Of a DNA stretch of 64,000 nucleotides, positions 1 to 9,111 are shown piece after piece (the first letter of the stretch is position 1; every line of letters begins with the position of its first letter). The notes under the pieces are model-generated. The model did not search any database. It saw nothing but the letters and a program-made list of their open reading frames with translations, and had not been told where the DNA came from. Position numbers and translations under genes: made by a program. The DNA comes from RPQJ01 sp963748985 (lineage in GTDB: Bacteria; Pseudomonadota; Gammaproteobacteria; Steroidobacterales; Steroidobacteraceae). The stretch spans positions 109,097 through 173,096 of the forward strand of contig CAVVKQ010000010.1 of assembly GCA_963748985.1 (NCBI GenBank), written 5' to 3'.

Positions 1-325
1 ATGCGGCGTCCTGCGCTTCGACACAACGGTGGAACTCGTCCACGCTCGCCCCGGAGAGGATGCCGAGCGCGATGCGCGGACCCACGCCCGATATCCGGAT
101 GAGTTCGCGGAACAGGCTGCGCTCGCGCTCCGTGCCGAAACCGAACAGGATGTGGGCGTCTTCGCGCACGACGAGGTGCGTGTGCAGCGTCACGTCTGCG
201 CCGACGGCCGGCAGGCCGTAGAACGTCGACATCGGCGCCTCGATCTCGTAGCCGACGCCGCCGACGTCCAGCACCAACACGGGCGGATGCTTCGCGGCGA
301 TTCGTCCACGCAGGAAGCCGATCAA
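1..325 (-). CDS. ruvA: Holliday junction helicase subunit RuvA (3' part cut off by window edge)
   Basis: RuvA is the tetrameric subunit that clamps Holliday junctions and loads the RuvB motor. The visible N-terminal 108 residues read MIGFLRGRIAAK, then VLDVGGVGYEIEAP and the first helix-hairpin-helix ISGVGPRIALGILSG, all typical of RuvA. The start is a TTG whose last two bases overlap the ruvC stop (TTGA), the same kind of tight coupling as an ATGA junction, which supports this non-ATG start. The C-terminal RuvB-binding domain lies beyond position 1 and is not seen. Confidence 0.93.
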   Translation of the reverse strand, partial: MIGFLRGRIAAKHPPVLVLDVGGVGYEIEAPMSTFYGLPAVGADVTLHTHLVVREDAHILFGFGTERERSLFRELIRISGVGPRIALGILSGASVDEFHRCVEAQDAA

Positions 326-906
326 GGCCGGGCTCCGAGAGCCGCGATGGAGGCGTCGACAGACTGCCGCGCGCCGCGTGAATACGCATGGCACAGCGCG
401 AGGCCGATCGCGTCGGCGGCATCAGGACCGAGTTCACCCTGCAGTTTCAGGAGCGACATCACCATGAGCTGAACCTGTTCCTTCAGTGCGCCGCCCTGCC
501 CGACGACCGCCAGCTTCACCTCGCGCGGCGCGTATTCGAACACGGTTGCGATCACCGGAAATACACCGCAGATGGCCGCACCCCGCGCCTGCCCCAGCTT
601 CAGCGCGCTGTCGGCGTTGCGGTGCATGAAAACGCGCTCGATGGCGACCTCCTGCGGGCTGTACTGCCGGACGAGTTCCTGGACGCCGTCGAAGATCTGG
701 CGCAACCGGGGAGGAAACGCCTCACCGCGCGTGCGGATGGCCCCGCTCGCCACGTATCGGGCGTCGCCGTCCTGCCAGTCGATGATGCCGAAGCCGGTCG
801 CCTGTGAACCCGGATCGATGCCGAGGATGCGAATCGACTCGCCGGCGGTCCCCGTCGCGCCCGATGCGAGCGTCCAGCGCCGTCCGCCGCGGTTGATTCT
901 CGGCAA
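322..906 (-). CDS. ruvC: Crossover junction endodeoxyribonuclease RuvC
   Basis: RuvC resolves Holliday junctions together with RuvAB. The core ILGIDPGSQATGFGIID carries the first catalytic Asp, VAIERVFMHRNADSALK the Glu, and DAADAIGLALCHA the C-terminal Asp pair, so the RNase H-fold active site is complete. The start is uncertain: RuvC normally begins two to four residues before ILGIDPG, but no ATG, GTG or TTG exists there. The nearest candidates are TTG at 906 (used here, about 194 aa) and GTG at 921, which give an N-terminal extension of about 20 to 30 residues relative to E. coli. A TATCAT/TATGAT block at 944-950 may serve divergent promoters for ruvC and relA. The stop overlaps the ruvA start. 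Confidence 0.9.
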   Translation of the reverse strand: MPRINRGGRRWTLASGATGTAGESIRILGIDPGSQATGFGIIDWQDGDARYVASGAIRTRGEAFPPRLRQIFDGVQELVRQYSPQEVAIERVFMHRNADSALKLGQARGAAICGVFPVIATVFEYAPREVKLAVVGQGGALKEQVQLMVMSLLKLQGELGPDAADAIGLALCHAYSRGARQSVDASIAALGARP

Positions 907-1002
907 ATAATCACCCGGCACTGAGCCTGAAAATCGGTCGTCGTATGATAGCGTTTTTCTTCCGGGCGCCGCACGCCCGCGAGTTCCGCCGAGCACCCCG
1001 TC

Positions 1003-3123
1003 GTGAAGCCCGCCGAGATCGACATCCGTTCGCTGGCACCCAAGGTGCGCACCGCGCTCGAGGCGGTGAGTGTCCTCGCGCCGAACGAACATACACTACG
1101 CAGCGTCGAGCTGATGGCAGCGCTCGCGCAATTGCAGGCGGACGACGACGTGCTCCTCGCGGCGCTGATCATTCCCCTGCGCCAGGGGGGGCTGGTGGAC
1201 GAGCCCAGGGCGCTCGAACTCTGCGGTGAACCGGCCATGCACCTGGCACGGGAACTCGAGCGTGTCGGCGACAGCGGCATCCCGGCTGAATGGAACCCGG
1301 GCCAGCACCTGCGCCCCGAACAGGCCGAGGGGCTGCGCAAGCTCCTGCTCGCGCTCGCATCCGACGTCCGCCTCGTCCTGATCCGGCTGGCCCTGCAACT
1401 CGTGCGCATGCGCGGCATGAAATCCGCCCCCGAGGGCGAGTTGCGCCGTGCCGCGCTCGAGACGCAGGAGATCTACGCGCCGCTCGCGAACCGCCTCGGC
1501 ATCTGGCAGTTCAAGTGGGAACTCGAAGACCTGGCCTTCCGCTTCAGCGAACCCGAGGAATACAGGCGTATCGCCGGTTGGCTCAAGTCCAAGCGGGCCG
1601 AGCGCGAGCAATACATCGATGACGTCAAGCGCGCGCTGAGCCACGAGCTCGAACAGCTCGGCATCCGTGGCGAGATCACGGGCCGGCCGAAACACATTTA
1701 CAGCATCTGGCGCAAAATGCAGCGCAAGTCGCTGCAGTTCGACCAGGTCATGGACGTGCTCGCGGTCCGGGTCATGGTCGATACCATCGCCGAATGCTAT
1801 GCCGCGCTCGGCAGCGTCCACGGCCTCTGGAACTACATTCCGGGTGAGTTCGACGACTACATCGCAACTCCCAAGGGCAACAACTACCGCTCGCTGCACA
1901 CGGCCGTCATCGGGCCCGGCAAGCTGCCGCTCGAAGTGCAGATCCGCACCCGCGAGATGCACGAGCACGCCGAACTCGGCGTCGCGGCGCACTGGCAATA
2001 CAAGGAGGGCCGCAAGGTCGAAGCGAGCTTCCAGCAGAAGATGGTCTGGCTGCGGCAGCTGCTGGAACCGGCGCAGCGCGAAGGCGTCGAGCCCGACCTG
2101 CTGGCGGGACTGCAGGCGGAAGTGTTCGAGGACCGCGTGTTTGCCCTAAGCCCCAGGGGCGAGGTCGTCGACTTGCCCAAAGGCGCAACGCCGCTCGATT
2201 TCGCCTACCAGGTGCACACCAACCTGGGCCATCGTTGCCGCGGTGCCCGGGTCAACGGGCGCATGGTGACGCTCGATCACAAGTTGTCGAACGGCGACAC
2301 CGTCGAGATCATTCCGGCAAAACAACCGCATCCGAGCCGGGACTGGCTGCTGCCACAGCTCGGCTTCCTGGCGTCACCGCGCAGCCGCGCCAAAGTTCGT
2401 GGCTGGTTCCGCAAGCAGGACGAAGTCCAGAACCGCGAGCAGGGCCGGCAGATGCTCGAGCGCGAACTGGACCGGCTAGGCGTGCGCGCGCCACCGCTGC
2501 CGGAGATCCTGAGCGACCTGGGCCTCGCGAATGCCGATGCGCTCTTTCAGGGCCTCGGCGAAGGCGACATTACGTTGGCCCAGGTGGCCGGTGCGGTGCA
2601 TCGCCGGCTGCACGAGCACCAGGAGGTGCAGCGCGGCCCGCGACTCGCCAAGCCGGCCGCGAATGGCGGCTCTGCGGGCATGGTCATTGACGGGGTTGGC
2701 GACCTGCTCAGCACGCTTGCCCGCTGCTGTCGGCCCGTGCCGCCCGAGGAGATCCTCGGCTACATCACGATCGGGCGCGGCGTCAGCATTCACCGGGCGA
2801 CGTGTGCGAACCTGCTGCGGCTGCGCGAGGTCAAGCCGGAACGCGTGCTGGCCGTGGACTGGGGCCGGCCGTCTGAGGAGCGAACCTTCCCGGTCGGTAT
2901 CGTGATCGACGCCTATGACCGGCGCGGTCTCGTGCGCGACATTTCGGGCGTGCTCGCGGACGAGCACATCAGCATCGAGGCGATGAACACCGTGACGGAC
3001 GCGACGGAGAATACGGCCGCGGTGGACGTGACCGTGAAAGTGCACGGACTCGAGGAATTGAGCCGCCTGCTGGCCCGCTTTTCGTCATTGCCGAACGTGA
3101 TCCGGGCGCGCCGCCGGCATTAA
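1003..3123 (+). CDS. relA: GTP pyrophosphokinase RelA ((p)ppGpp synthetase)
   Basis: This ribosome-associated alarmone synthetase transfers pyrophosphate from ATP to GTP/GDP during amino-acid starvation. The N-terminal pseudo-HD region (about residues 20-150) has LLAALIIPLRQ where an active hydrolase has a His-Asp pair, so hydrolysis is probably lost. The synthetase domain (about 220-345) has RPKHIYSIWRKMQ and the EFDD motif near residue 282 (EXDD type, typical of RelA rather than bifunctional SpoT). TGS (about 380-440), a Cys-containing region (LARCCRPVPPEEI) and a C-terminal ACT domain follow. The start is GTG. At 706 aa it is slightly shorter than E. coli RelA (744). It is divergent from ruvC. 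Confidence 0.93.
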   Translation: MKPAEIDIRSLAPKVRTALEAVSVLAPNEHTLRSVELMAALAQLQADDDVLLAALIIPLRQGGLVDEPRALELCGEPAMHLARELERVGDSGIPAEWNPGQHLRPEQAEGLRKLLLALASDVRLVLIRLALQLVRMRGMKSAPEGELRRAALETQEIYAPLANRLGIWQFKWELEDLAFRFSEPEEYRRIAGWLKSKRAEREQYIDDVKRALSHELEQLGIRGEITGRPKHIYSIWRKMQRKSLQFDQVMDVLAVRVMVDTIAECYAALGSVHGLWNYIPGEFDDYIATPKGNNYRSLHTAVIGPGKLPLEVQIRTREMHEHAELGVAAHWQYKEGRKVEASFQQKMVWLRQLLEPAQREGVEPDLLAGLQAEVFEDRVFALSPRGEVVDLPKGATPLDFAYQVHTNLGHRCRGARVNGRMVTLDHKLSNGDTVEIIPAKQPHPSRDWLLPQLGFLASPRSRAKVRGWFRKQDEVQNREQGRQMLERELDRLGVRAPPLPEILSDLGLANADALFQGLGEGDITLAQVAGAVHRRLHEHQEVQRGPRLAKPAANGGSAGMVIDGVGDLLSTLARCCRPVPPEEILGYITIGRGVSIHRATCANLLRLREVKPERVLAVDWGRPSEERTFPVGIVIDAYDRRGLVRDISGVLADEHISIEAMNTVTDATENTAAVDVTVKVHGLEELSRLLARFSSLPNVIRARRRH

Positions 3124-3164
3124 TTGTTCGCAATGACGGGTTGGTGCGCGGTCGCAGTTTTCCA

Positions 3165-3217
3165 CTATCCCCGTCCCCTGACCCCCATCTCCCGCTATCG
3201 ATTTGGGAAATCGATAG
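3165..3217. repeat. Degenerate C-rich heptamer arm plus 10-bp hairpin at the lpdA stop
   Basis: Positions 3165-3193 carry CCCC-type heptamer copies resembling the right arm of the palindromic element at 4643-4740. They are followed by a perfect hairpin, CTATCGATTT-GGG-AAATCGATAG (3195-3217). The hairpin begins exactly at the lpdA stop codon and encodes its last residues (FPNR). It lies between the convergent relA and lpdA genes and could act as a bidirectional terminator, but there is no T-run. Confidence 0.55.
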
Positions 3218-4625
3218 CCCGTTTGTCGGCTCCGAGCGCCGCTTCATGCAGCGCTTCACTCAGCGTCGGATGGGCGTGCATGGTGCGCTGCAGGTCCTCG
3301 GTGCTCGCCGAGTATTCCAGCGCGAGCACTGCTTCGGCGATCAGTTCGCCCGCCATCGGGCCAATGATGTGCACGCCGAGGATCTCGTCGTCATCCCTGG
3401 CCGCGATGACCTTGCAGAATCCGGCGGGCGCTTCCATCGCGCGGGCGCGGCCGCTGGCCATGAACGGGAACGAGCCGACCTTGTAATCGCGGCCGCTCGC
3501 CTTGACCTGCTCCTCGGTCAGCCCCACCCAGGCAATCTCTGGCGCGGTGTAGATCACCGAGGGGACTGCCCTGTAGTTCACTTCGGAGTGCAGACCCGCG
3601 ATGAGGTCGCCGACCATGACGCCCTCCTCCTTGCCTTTGTGCGCCAGCATCGGGCCGCGCACGACGTCACCCACTGCCCAGACATTGCCGGCGCCCGTGT
3701 GGCACTCGTCATCCACCTGGATGAAGCCGCGATCGTCGAGCTTCACGCCCGTGCCTTCGCCGAGCAGTCCGTCCGTGAACGGACGCCGGCCGATCGCGAC
3801 CACGACCCTGTCGACCGTCACCGTCTGTTCACCCTTGGCGTCCGTGTACTTGAGCGTGACACCGTCCTTCTTGACGTCCGCGCCGCTTACCTTTGCGCCG
3901 AGGCGGATATCGAGCCCCTGCTTCTTGAAGTGCTTCTGTGCTTCCCTGGCGACGGCCTGGTCGGCCATGGCGAGGAACTCGTCCATCGCCTCGAGCACGA
4001 TGACTTCAGCGCCGAGACGGTGCCACACGCTGCCGAGTTCGAGACCGATCACACCGGCGCCGATGACGCCAAGGCGCTTCGGCACTGCTCCGAACTCGAG
4101 CGCGCCCCAGGAATCAACCACCCGCTCACCGTCGAATGGCAGCGACTTGAGGACCATCGGTTGCGAGCCAGGTGCCAGCACGACATGCTTCGCGACGAGT
4201 TCCTTCCTGCTGCCATCGGGCGCGGTGTATTCGACGCGGTTGCCGGCCAGCAGCTTGCCGTGGCCCTGCAGCGCGGTGACGCCCGCGGCCTTGAAGAGCC
4301 CGGTGATGCCCTGCGTGGACGCCTTGACGATGCCAGCCTTGCGTTTCTGCATGGTGGCGACATCGAACGCAAGACCCGTCGCGGAAATGCCGTGCGCCGC
4401 GAATTCCGCATGCGCTCGGTGATAGAGCTCGGACGACTCGAGCAGCGCCTTCGACGGAATGCAGCCGGCGTTGAGGCAGGTGCCGCCGAACGCATAGGTG
4501 CCGTCGTGGTTCTTCCACTCGTCGATGCAGGCCACCTTGAGCTTGTTCTGCGCCGCGCGGATCGCGCAGGGATAGCCGGCAGGGCCGGCGCCGATCACGA
4601 CAACATCGTAGGAAGTGTCAGACAT
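3195..4625 (-). CDS. lpdA: Dihydrolipoamide dehydrogenase (E3)
   Basis: This flavoprotein disulfide reductase reoxidises the dihydrolipoyl groups of 2-oxoacid dehydrogenase complexes with NAD+. It has the FAD-binding GAGPAGY (residues 12-18), the redox disulfide GGTCLNAGCIPSK (C50/C55), the NAD-binding GAGVIGLELGSVW, and the C-terminal HAHPTLSE motif with the catalytic His/Glu. The length of 476 aa is normal. It lies downstream of sucB in the same direction, so it most likely serves the 2-oxoglutarate dehydrogenase complex. It is separated from sucB by the heptamer palindrome at 4643-4740. Its own stop is embedded in a hairpin. Confidence 0.96.
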   Translation of the reverse strand: MSDTSYDVVVIGAGPAGYPCAIRAAQNKLKVACIDEWKNHDGTYAFGGTCLNAGCIPSKALLESSELYHRAHAEFAAHGISATGLAFDVATMQKRKAGIVKASTQGITGLFKAAGVTALQGHGKLLAGNRVEYTAPDGSRKELVAKHVVLAPGSQPMVLKSLPFDGERVVDSWGALEFGAVPKRLGVIGAGVIGLELGSVWHRLGAEVIVLEAMDEFLAMADQAVAREAQKHFKKQGLDIRLGAKVSGADVKKDGVTLKYTDAKGEQTVTVDRVVVAIGRRPFTDGLLGEGTGVKLDDRGFIQVDDECHTGAGNVWAVGDVVRGPMLAHKGKEEGVMVGDLIAGLHSEVNYRAVPSVIYTAPEIAWVGLTEEQVKASGRDYKVGSFPFMASGRARAMEAPAGFCKVIAARDDDEILGVHIIGPMAGELIAEAVLALEYSASTEDLQRTMHAHPTLSEALHEAALGADKRAIDFPNR

Positions 4626-4642
4626 GGGTACTCCGAACAGGC

Positions 4643-4740
4643 TAGGGGATAGGGGATAGGGGTTAGGGGTTAGTCGAGCCTCCGGAACGCCGCAACGCGG
4701 CTTCCGACTATCCCCTAACCCCCATCCCCTAACCCCTCTA
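4643..4740. repeat. Telomere-like TTAGGGG heptamer palindrome (element A)
   Basis: The left arm has four heptamers of the form TAGGGGA/TAGGGGT. The centre contains a GC-rich hairpin (CGGAACGCCGC facing GCGGCTTCCG). The right arm carries the complementary heptamers CCCCTAA/CCCCCAT. Read on the minus strand, the G-rich arm ends in TAGTCGG, a junction shared with other copies in this window. Four consecutive G4 runs make it a G-quadruplex candidate. The element abuts the sucB stop, whose TAG (4738-4740) is its last triplet. Confidence 0.8.
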
Positions 4741-5988
4741 GATTTGCAGCATCAGGCGCGCTGGATCCTCCAGCGAATCCTTGACCGACACCAGGAACTG
4801 CACGGCTTCCTTGCCGTCGATGAGCCGGTGATCGTAGGAGAGCGCCAGGTACATCATGGCCCGCACGACGATCTGACCGTCGACGACGACTGGCCGCTCC
4901 TGGATCTTGTGCATGCCGAGAATCGCGCTCTGCGGCATGTTGAGGATCGGGGTCGACAACAGTGAGCCGAACACACCACCGTTGGTGATCGTGAACGTAC
5001 CGCCGGTGAGTTCCTCGAGCGTCAGCTGGCCTTCGCGGGCGCGCGTGGCGTACCCCACGACCGACTTCTCGATCTCACCAAAGCCCATCTGGTCCGCATT
5101 GCGCAGCACCGGCACGATCAGTCCGCGTTCCGTCGAAACGGCGACGCCGATGTCGTAGTACTCGTGGTAGACGACGTCGCTGCCGTCGACCGACGCATTG
5201 ACGACTGGGAACCGCTTCAGCGCCTCGACGCACGCCTTGACGAAGAACGACATGAAGCCGAGTCGCGCACCGTGCTCCTTCTCGAATTTCTCCTTGTAAC
5301 GTGCGCGCAGCTCGTTGACGGCCTTGAGGTCGACCTCGTTGAACGTCGTCAGCATCGCTGCCGTCGACTGCGCCTGGACCAGGCGCTCCGCGATGCGCGC
5401 ACGCAGCCGCGTCATCGGCACACGGCGCTCGCCGCGTTCACCCGCGGGCAGCGACGACGCTGGCGCAGTGGCCGGCCGGGTGGTCAATGCGGGTGTGGGA
5501 ATTGCAGCAGGTGCCACGCTCTTGTCGGCCAGGTGGGTCAGCACATCGCCCTTCGTGATGCGGCCATCGCGGCCCGAACCTGCGATATCAGCTGGCGCGA
5601 GCTTGTGCTCTTCGACGAGACGGCGAACCGAAGGCGCAAGCTTGTCTGAGTCCTTCTTTGTCTCTACCGCTGCGGCGGCAGCGGCCGCGACCTCGCCGGG
5701 CCTGCGACCGACCTCTCCCATCGCAACGGGAGACACAGGCGCAACGGCCCCCTCGTCGATAACGGCCAGAATCTGCCCGCCCGTGACAGTCGTACCGTTC
5801 TGCACCTTGATTTCCCTGAGCACGCCGCTCACCGGCGCCGGCACTTCCAGCACGACCTTGTCCGTCTCGAGGTCGACGAGGTTCTCGTCGCGGTTGACCG
5901 CATCACCGGGCTGCTTGCGCCACGCGACGAGCGTGGCGTCGGCCACCGACTCGGGCAGTTGCGGGACGCGAACTTCGATCGTGCTCAT
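4738..5988 (-). CDS. sucB: Dihydrolipoyllysine-residue succinyltransferase (2-oxoglutarate dehydrogenase E2)
   Basis: This is the core E2 enzyme of the 2-oxoglutarate dehydrogenase complex, transferring succinyl groups from lipoyl-lysine to CoA in the TCA cycle. It has one N-terminal lipoyl domain (about 1-78, lipoylated K44 in ETDKVVLEV), an Ala/Pro linker, a peripheral-subunit binding domain (LAPSVRRLVEEH) and a C-terminal catalytic domain ending with YDHRLIDG. It has 416 aa. The ATG overlaps the sucA stop (ATGA), and a GGAAGAAG ribosome-binding site lies just upstream, so sucA and sucB are translationally coupled. The stop codon is the edge of a repeat element. Confidence 0.96.
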   Translation of the reverse strand: MSTIEVRVPQLPESVADATLVAWRKQPGDAVNRDENLVDLETDKVVLEVPAPVSGVLREIKVQNGTTVTGGQILAVIDEGAVAPVSPVAMGEVGRRPGEVAAAAAAAVETKKDSDKLAPSVRRLVEEHKLAPADIAGSGRDGRITKGDVLTHLADKSVAPAAIPTPALTTRPATAPASSLPAGERGERRVPMTRLRARIAERLVQAQSTAAMLTTFNEVDLKAVNELRARYKEKFEKEHGARLGFMSFFVKACVEALKRFPVVNASVDGSDVVYHEYYDIGVAVSTERGLIVPVLRNADQMGFGEIEKSVVGYATRAREGQLTLEELTGGTFTITNGGVFGSLLSTPILNMPQSAILGMHKIQERPVVVDGQIVVRAMMYLALSYDHRLIDGKEAVQFLVSVKDSLEDPARLMLQI

Positions 5989-8894
5989 GACTTCTTCCTG
6001 TTGCTGGCCCTGGTGCGCAGAGGCGGGCCTGCGCGTGAGGACTGTTCCTGCGTGGAGGCGGTGATCGCTGCGGCAACCAGGCCGTGCTGCTCCGTCGAAT
6101 GCATCTGCGGGATACCGGTAGCCGGTGCGGCGGCCGGACGGCGGCCCGAGTACAGCAGTTCCTGGTTGCCCTGCAGCGAATCCTGCAGCCGGTGGCGGAT
6201 CTGGTACCACGCGCCCTGGTTCTGTGGCTCTTCCTGGCACCAGACGATCTCGCGCGCATTCGGGTAATGCGCGAGGGCCGCGGCGTAATCCTCGGACGGG
6301 AACGGATAGAGCTGCTCGATGCGCACGATGGCGACGTTGCGCGCCTCGTCGGCGCGGCGTGCCTCGAGCAGGTCGAAATAGACCTTGCCCGAGCAGAAAA
6401 CAACGCGCGTGACGTCCATCGGCGACAGTTCATCGATCTCGTTCACGACGCACTGGAACGAGCCCCGGGTGAGTTCGTCGAACGCCGACACCGACAGCTT
6501 GTGCCGCAGCAGGCTCTTCGGCGTCATGACGATGAGCGGCTTGCGGAACGAACGCACCATCTGCCGGCGCAGCATGTGGAACATCTGTGCGGGCGTCGAC
6601 GGCACGCACACCTGCATGTTGTTCTCGGCGCAAAGCTGCAGAAAGCGCTCCAGCCTGGCCGAGGAGTGTTCGGGCCCCTGCCCTTCGTAGCCATGCGGCA
6701 GGAACAGCGTGAGCCCGCAGTAACGGGCCCACTTCGCTTCACCAGACGAAATGAACTGGTCGATGATCACCTGCGCGCCGTTCGCAAAGTCGCCGAACTG
6801 GCCTTCCCAGATGACGAGGCAATTCGGATCGGTGATCGAGTAGCCGTATTCGAAACCGAGCACGGCTTCCTCGGAGAGCAGCGAATCCGTCACGCGGAAA
6901 CGCGGCTGCCCGGGCTTCAGGTGCTTGAGCGGGATGTGCGTCGCACCCGTGCCCTGATCGTGGCCCACCGCATGCCGATGGAAGAATGTGCCGCGGCCGC
7001 TGTCCTGCCCCGTGAGGCGAATCTCATAGCCTTCCTCGAGCAGGCTCGCGTAGGCGAGCGTCTCGGCGAAGCCCCAGTCCACCATCAGCTGGCCCGCCGC
7101 CATCTTGCGACGATCATCGACTATTTTCTGCACCTGGCGATGCAGCGTGAAGCCTTCGGGGAACGTCGTGACCCTGGCCGCAAGGTCCTTCAACAATGCC
7201 GGCTTCACGCCCGACCGAATTTCCTCCGACCAGTCGACGTCGTGGTACTTGGTCCAGTCGACAGTGTGCTTGTTGCCGATCAGGCCGAGCACGTTCTTCG
7301 TCTGCGGCGTGCCTGCGTCGAGGCCGCGCCGGTACTGCTCCACCAGCGCTTCAGCATCACTCGCGGAAATCACGCCTGCGGCCACCAGCTTGTCGGCATA
7401 GAGCTGCCGCGTAGTCGACTTCCTGCGGATCGTTGCGTACATGACCGGCTGCGTCGCCGCGGGCTCGTCCGCTTCGTTGTGCCCGAGCCGGCGATAGCAG
7501 ACGAGATCGATGACGACATCCTTGTGGAACTTCATGCGGTAGTCGACGACGAAACGCGCCGCGAACACCACCGCTTCGGGATCGTCGCCGTTCACGTGCA
7601 GAATCGGCGCTTCGATCATCTTCGCGACGTCGCTGCAATAGAGCGTGGAGCGCGTGTCGCGCGGGTCGTGCGTGGTGAAGCCGACCTGGTTGTTGACGAT
7701 CAGGTGAATCGTGCCGCCCGTGTAGAACCCGCGGGCCTGCGACATCTGCAGTGTTTCCTGGATCACGCCCTGCCCGGCAAATGCCGAATCCCCATGAATC
7801 AGCACGGGCATGACTTTGTCGCCGCGCTCGTCGCCGCGGCGTTCCTGACGTGCGCGCACCGAGCCTTCGACGACCGCGTTCACGACCTCGAGGTGCGACG
7901 GGTTGAACGCCAGCGCGACGTGGACATTGCCTGACGGCGTCTTCACGTCGCACGAGAAACCCTTGTGATACTTCACGTCGCCCGAGCCCGTAAGCTTCTT
8001 GAGGTCGTACTTGCCCTCGAACTCCGAGAACAGCGCCTCGGGTGACTTGCCGAGGACATTGACCAGGACGTTGAGCCGGCCGCGATGTGCCATGCCGAAG
8101 ACGATGTCCTCGACCCCGCTCGAACCGCCACTCTGGAGGACTTCCTCCAGCAACGGGATCAGGCTGTCGCCGCCTTCGAGCGAGAAGCGCTTCTGCGCGG
8201 GATAACGCGTTGCGAGGTAGCGCTCGAGACCTTCGGCCATCGTCAGGTGACGCAGTATTTCCTGGCGTGTTTCGGCGGGGAACGCCTGGTGCATGCGGCC
8301 GACCTGGAAGCGATCCTGCAGCCAGAGTCGCTCGGTTTCATCAGATACGTGCGCGAACTCGGCACCGATGGTGCCGCAGTAGATGTGCTGCAGCTGCGCG
8401 ATGATCTCGCGCAGCTTGAGCCTGGGCTTGATCGCGCCGTTGCGGCTGCCCGTCAGGAACTCGGTGTCGAGGTCGGCCTCGGTGAGTCCGAGGTAGTCGA
8501 GCCCCAGCACCTTCGGTACCGGACGCACCGTGAGGCCGAGCGGATCAATGTCCGCGATCAGGTGACCGCGGTTGGCGTAAATCTGGATGAGCCGCGAGAC
8601 GGCACCCTGCTTGGCTGCGGCCGAATCGCCCATCGGGAGCGAGCCCGCGGGACCCGCCGCGACGGGCCCTGCCGGCAACGGCCGACTCGGGGCCCTGGCG
8701 CGTCGTGCCAGTTCCTCGATCAGCGGGCCGTGTGCGACATCCTCCCCCGACGGTCCGAGTGTCGCGAAATACTCGCGCCACTCCGGCGCGACCGACTCGG
8801 GGCTCGTCAAATAGGCCTCGTACATCGCTTCGACGTACACGTCATTGCCGGCGGCCAACGGGATCGCCGTCAACATTGCTTTTGTTTCAGTCAT
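5985..8894 (-). CDS. sucA: 2-oxoglutarate dehydrogenase E1 component
   Basis: This thiamine-diphosphate-dependent E1 decarboxylates 2-oxoglutarate and succinylates the E2 lipoyl group. The N-terminal YVEAMYEAYLTSPESV motif binds the E2 core, and AHRGRLNVLVN and GDDPEAVVFAARFVVDY belong to the ThDP/substrate and Mg regions. At 969 aa it is close to the E. coli length (933). The start MTETKAML is preceded by GGGAAGCG. The reading frame extends further upstream without stops, but that part overlaps the intergenic region before the antiporter gene and has no family match. It is first gene of sucA-sucB-lpdA. Confidence 0.95.
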   Translation of the reverse strand: MTETKAMLTAIPLAAGNDVYVEAMYEAYLTSPESVAPEWREYFATLGPSGEDVAHGPLIEELARRARAPSRPLPAGPVAAGPAGSLPMGDSAAAKQGAVSRLIQIYANRGHLIADIDPLGLTVRPVPKVLGLDYLGLTEADLDTEFLTGSRNGAIKPRLKLREIIAQLQHIYCGTIGAEFAHVSDETERLWLQDRFQVGRMHQAFPAETRQEILRHLTMAEGLERYLATRYPAQKRFSLEGGDSLIPLLEEVLQSGGSSGVEDIVFGMAHRGRLNVLVNVLGKSPEALFSEFEGKYDLKKLTGSGDVKYHKGFSCDVKTPSGNVHVALAFNPSHLEVVNAVVEGSVRARQERRGDERGDKVMPVLIHGDSAFAGQGVIQETLQMSQARGFYTGGTIHLIVNNQVGFTTHDPRDTRSTLYCSDVAKMIEAPILHVNGDDPEAVVFAARFVVDYRMKFHKDVVIDLVCYRRLGHNEADEPAATQPVMYATIRRKSTTRQLYADKLVAAGVISASDAEALVEQYRRGLDAGTPQTKNVLGLIGNKHTVDWTKYHDVDWSEEIRSGVKPALLKDLAARVTTFPEGFTLHRQVQKIVDDRRKMAAGQLMVDWGFAETLAYASLLEEGYEIRLTGQDSGRGTFFHRHAVGHDQGTGATHIPLKHLKPGQPRFRVTDSLLSEEAVLGFEYGYSITDPNCLVIWEGQFGDFANGAQVIIDQFISSGEAKWARYCGLTLFLPHGYEGQGPEHSSARLERFLQLCAENNMQVCVPSTPAQMFHMLRRQMVRSFRKPLIVMTPKSLLRHKLSVSAFDELTRGSFQCVVNEIDELSPMDVTRVVFCSGKVYFDLLEARRADEARNVAIVRIEQLYPFPSEDYAAALAHYPNAREIVWCQEEPQNQGAWYQIRHRLQDSLQGNQELLYSGRRPAAAPATGIPQMHSTEQHGLVAAAITASTQEQSSRAGPPLRTRASNRKKS

Positions 8895-9111
8895 CGCTTC
8901 CCATGTTCGGGACCGGCAGGCGGCCGGATCCACGTATTCCGTCCAGGAAAGTGGGCGCGGTAGTTTAGCGAAATCGGGGCAGCCGAACAGCAAACCGGCG
9001 CCGGGCTGGCCGAAAGTGTCCTCCGGGGCCGACGGGCAAGTTACAGTCCGGTCGTCTTCACCAGGCGCTGCGGCAAAATCGCAGCACACACGCCATTCTT
9101 GCGGAGCCGTA

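Noticed and set aside
3141..4652. Open frame of about 500 codons opposite lpdA
   Set aside because: It is a mirror of lpdA, with no ribosome-binding site or recognisable domain.
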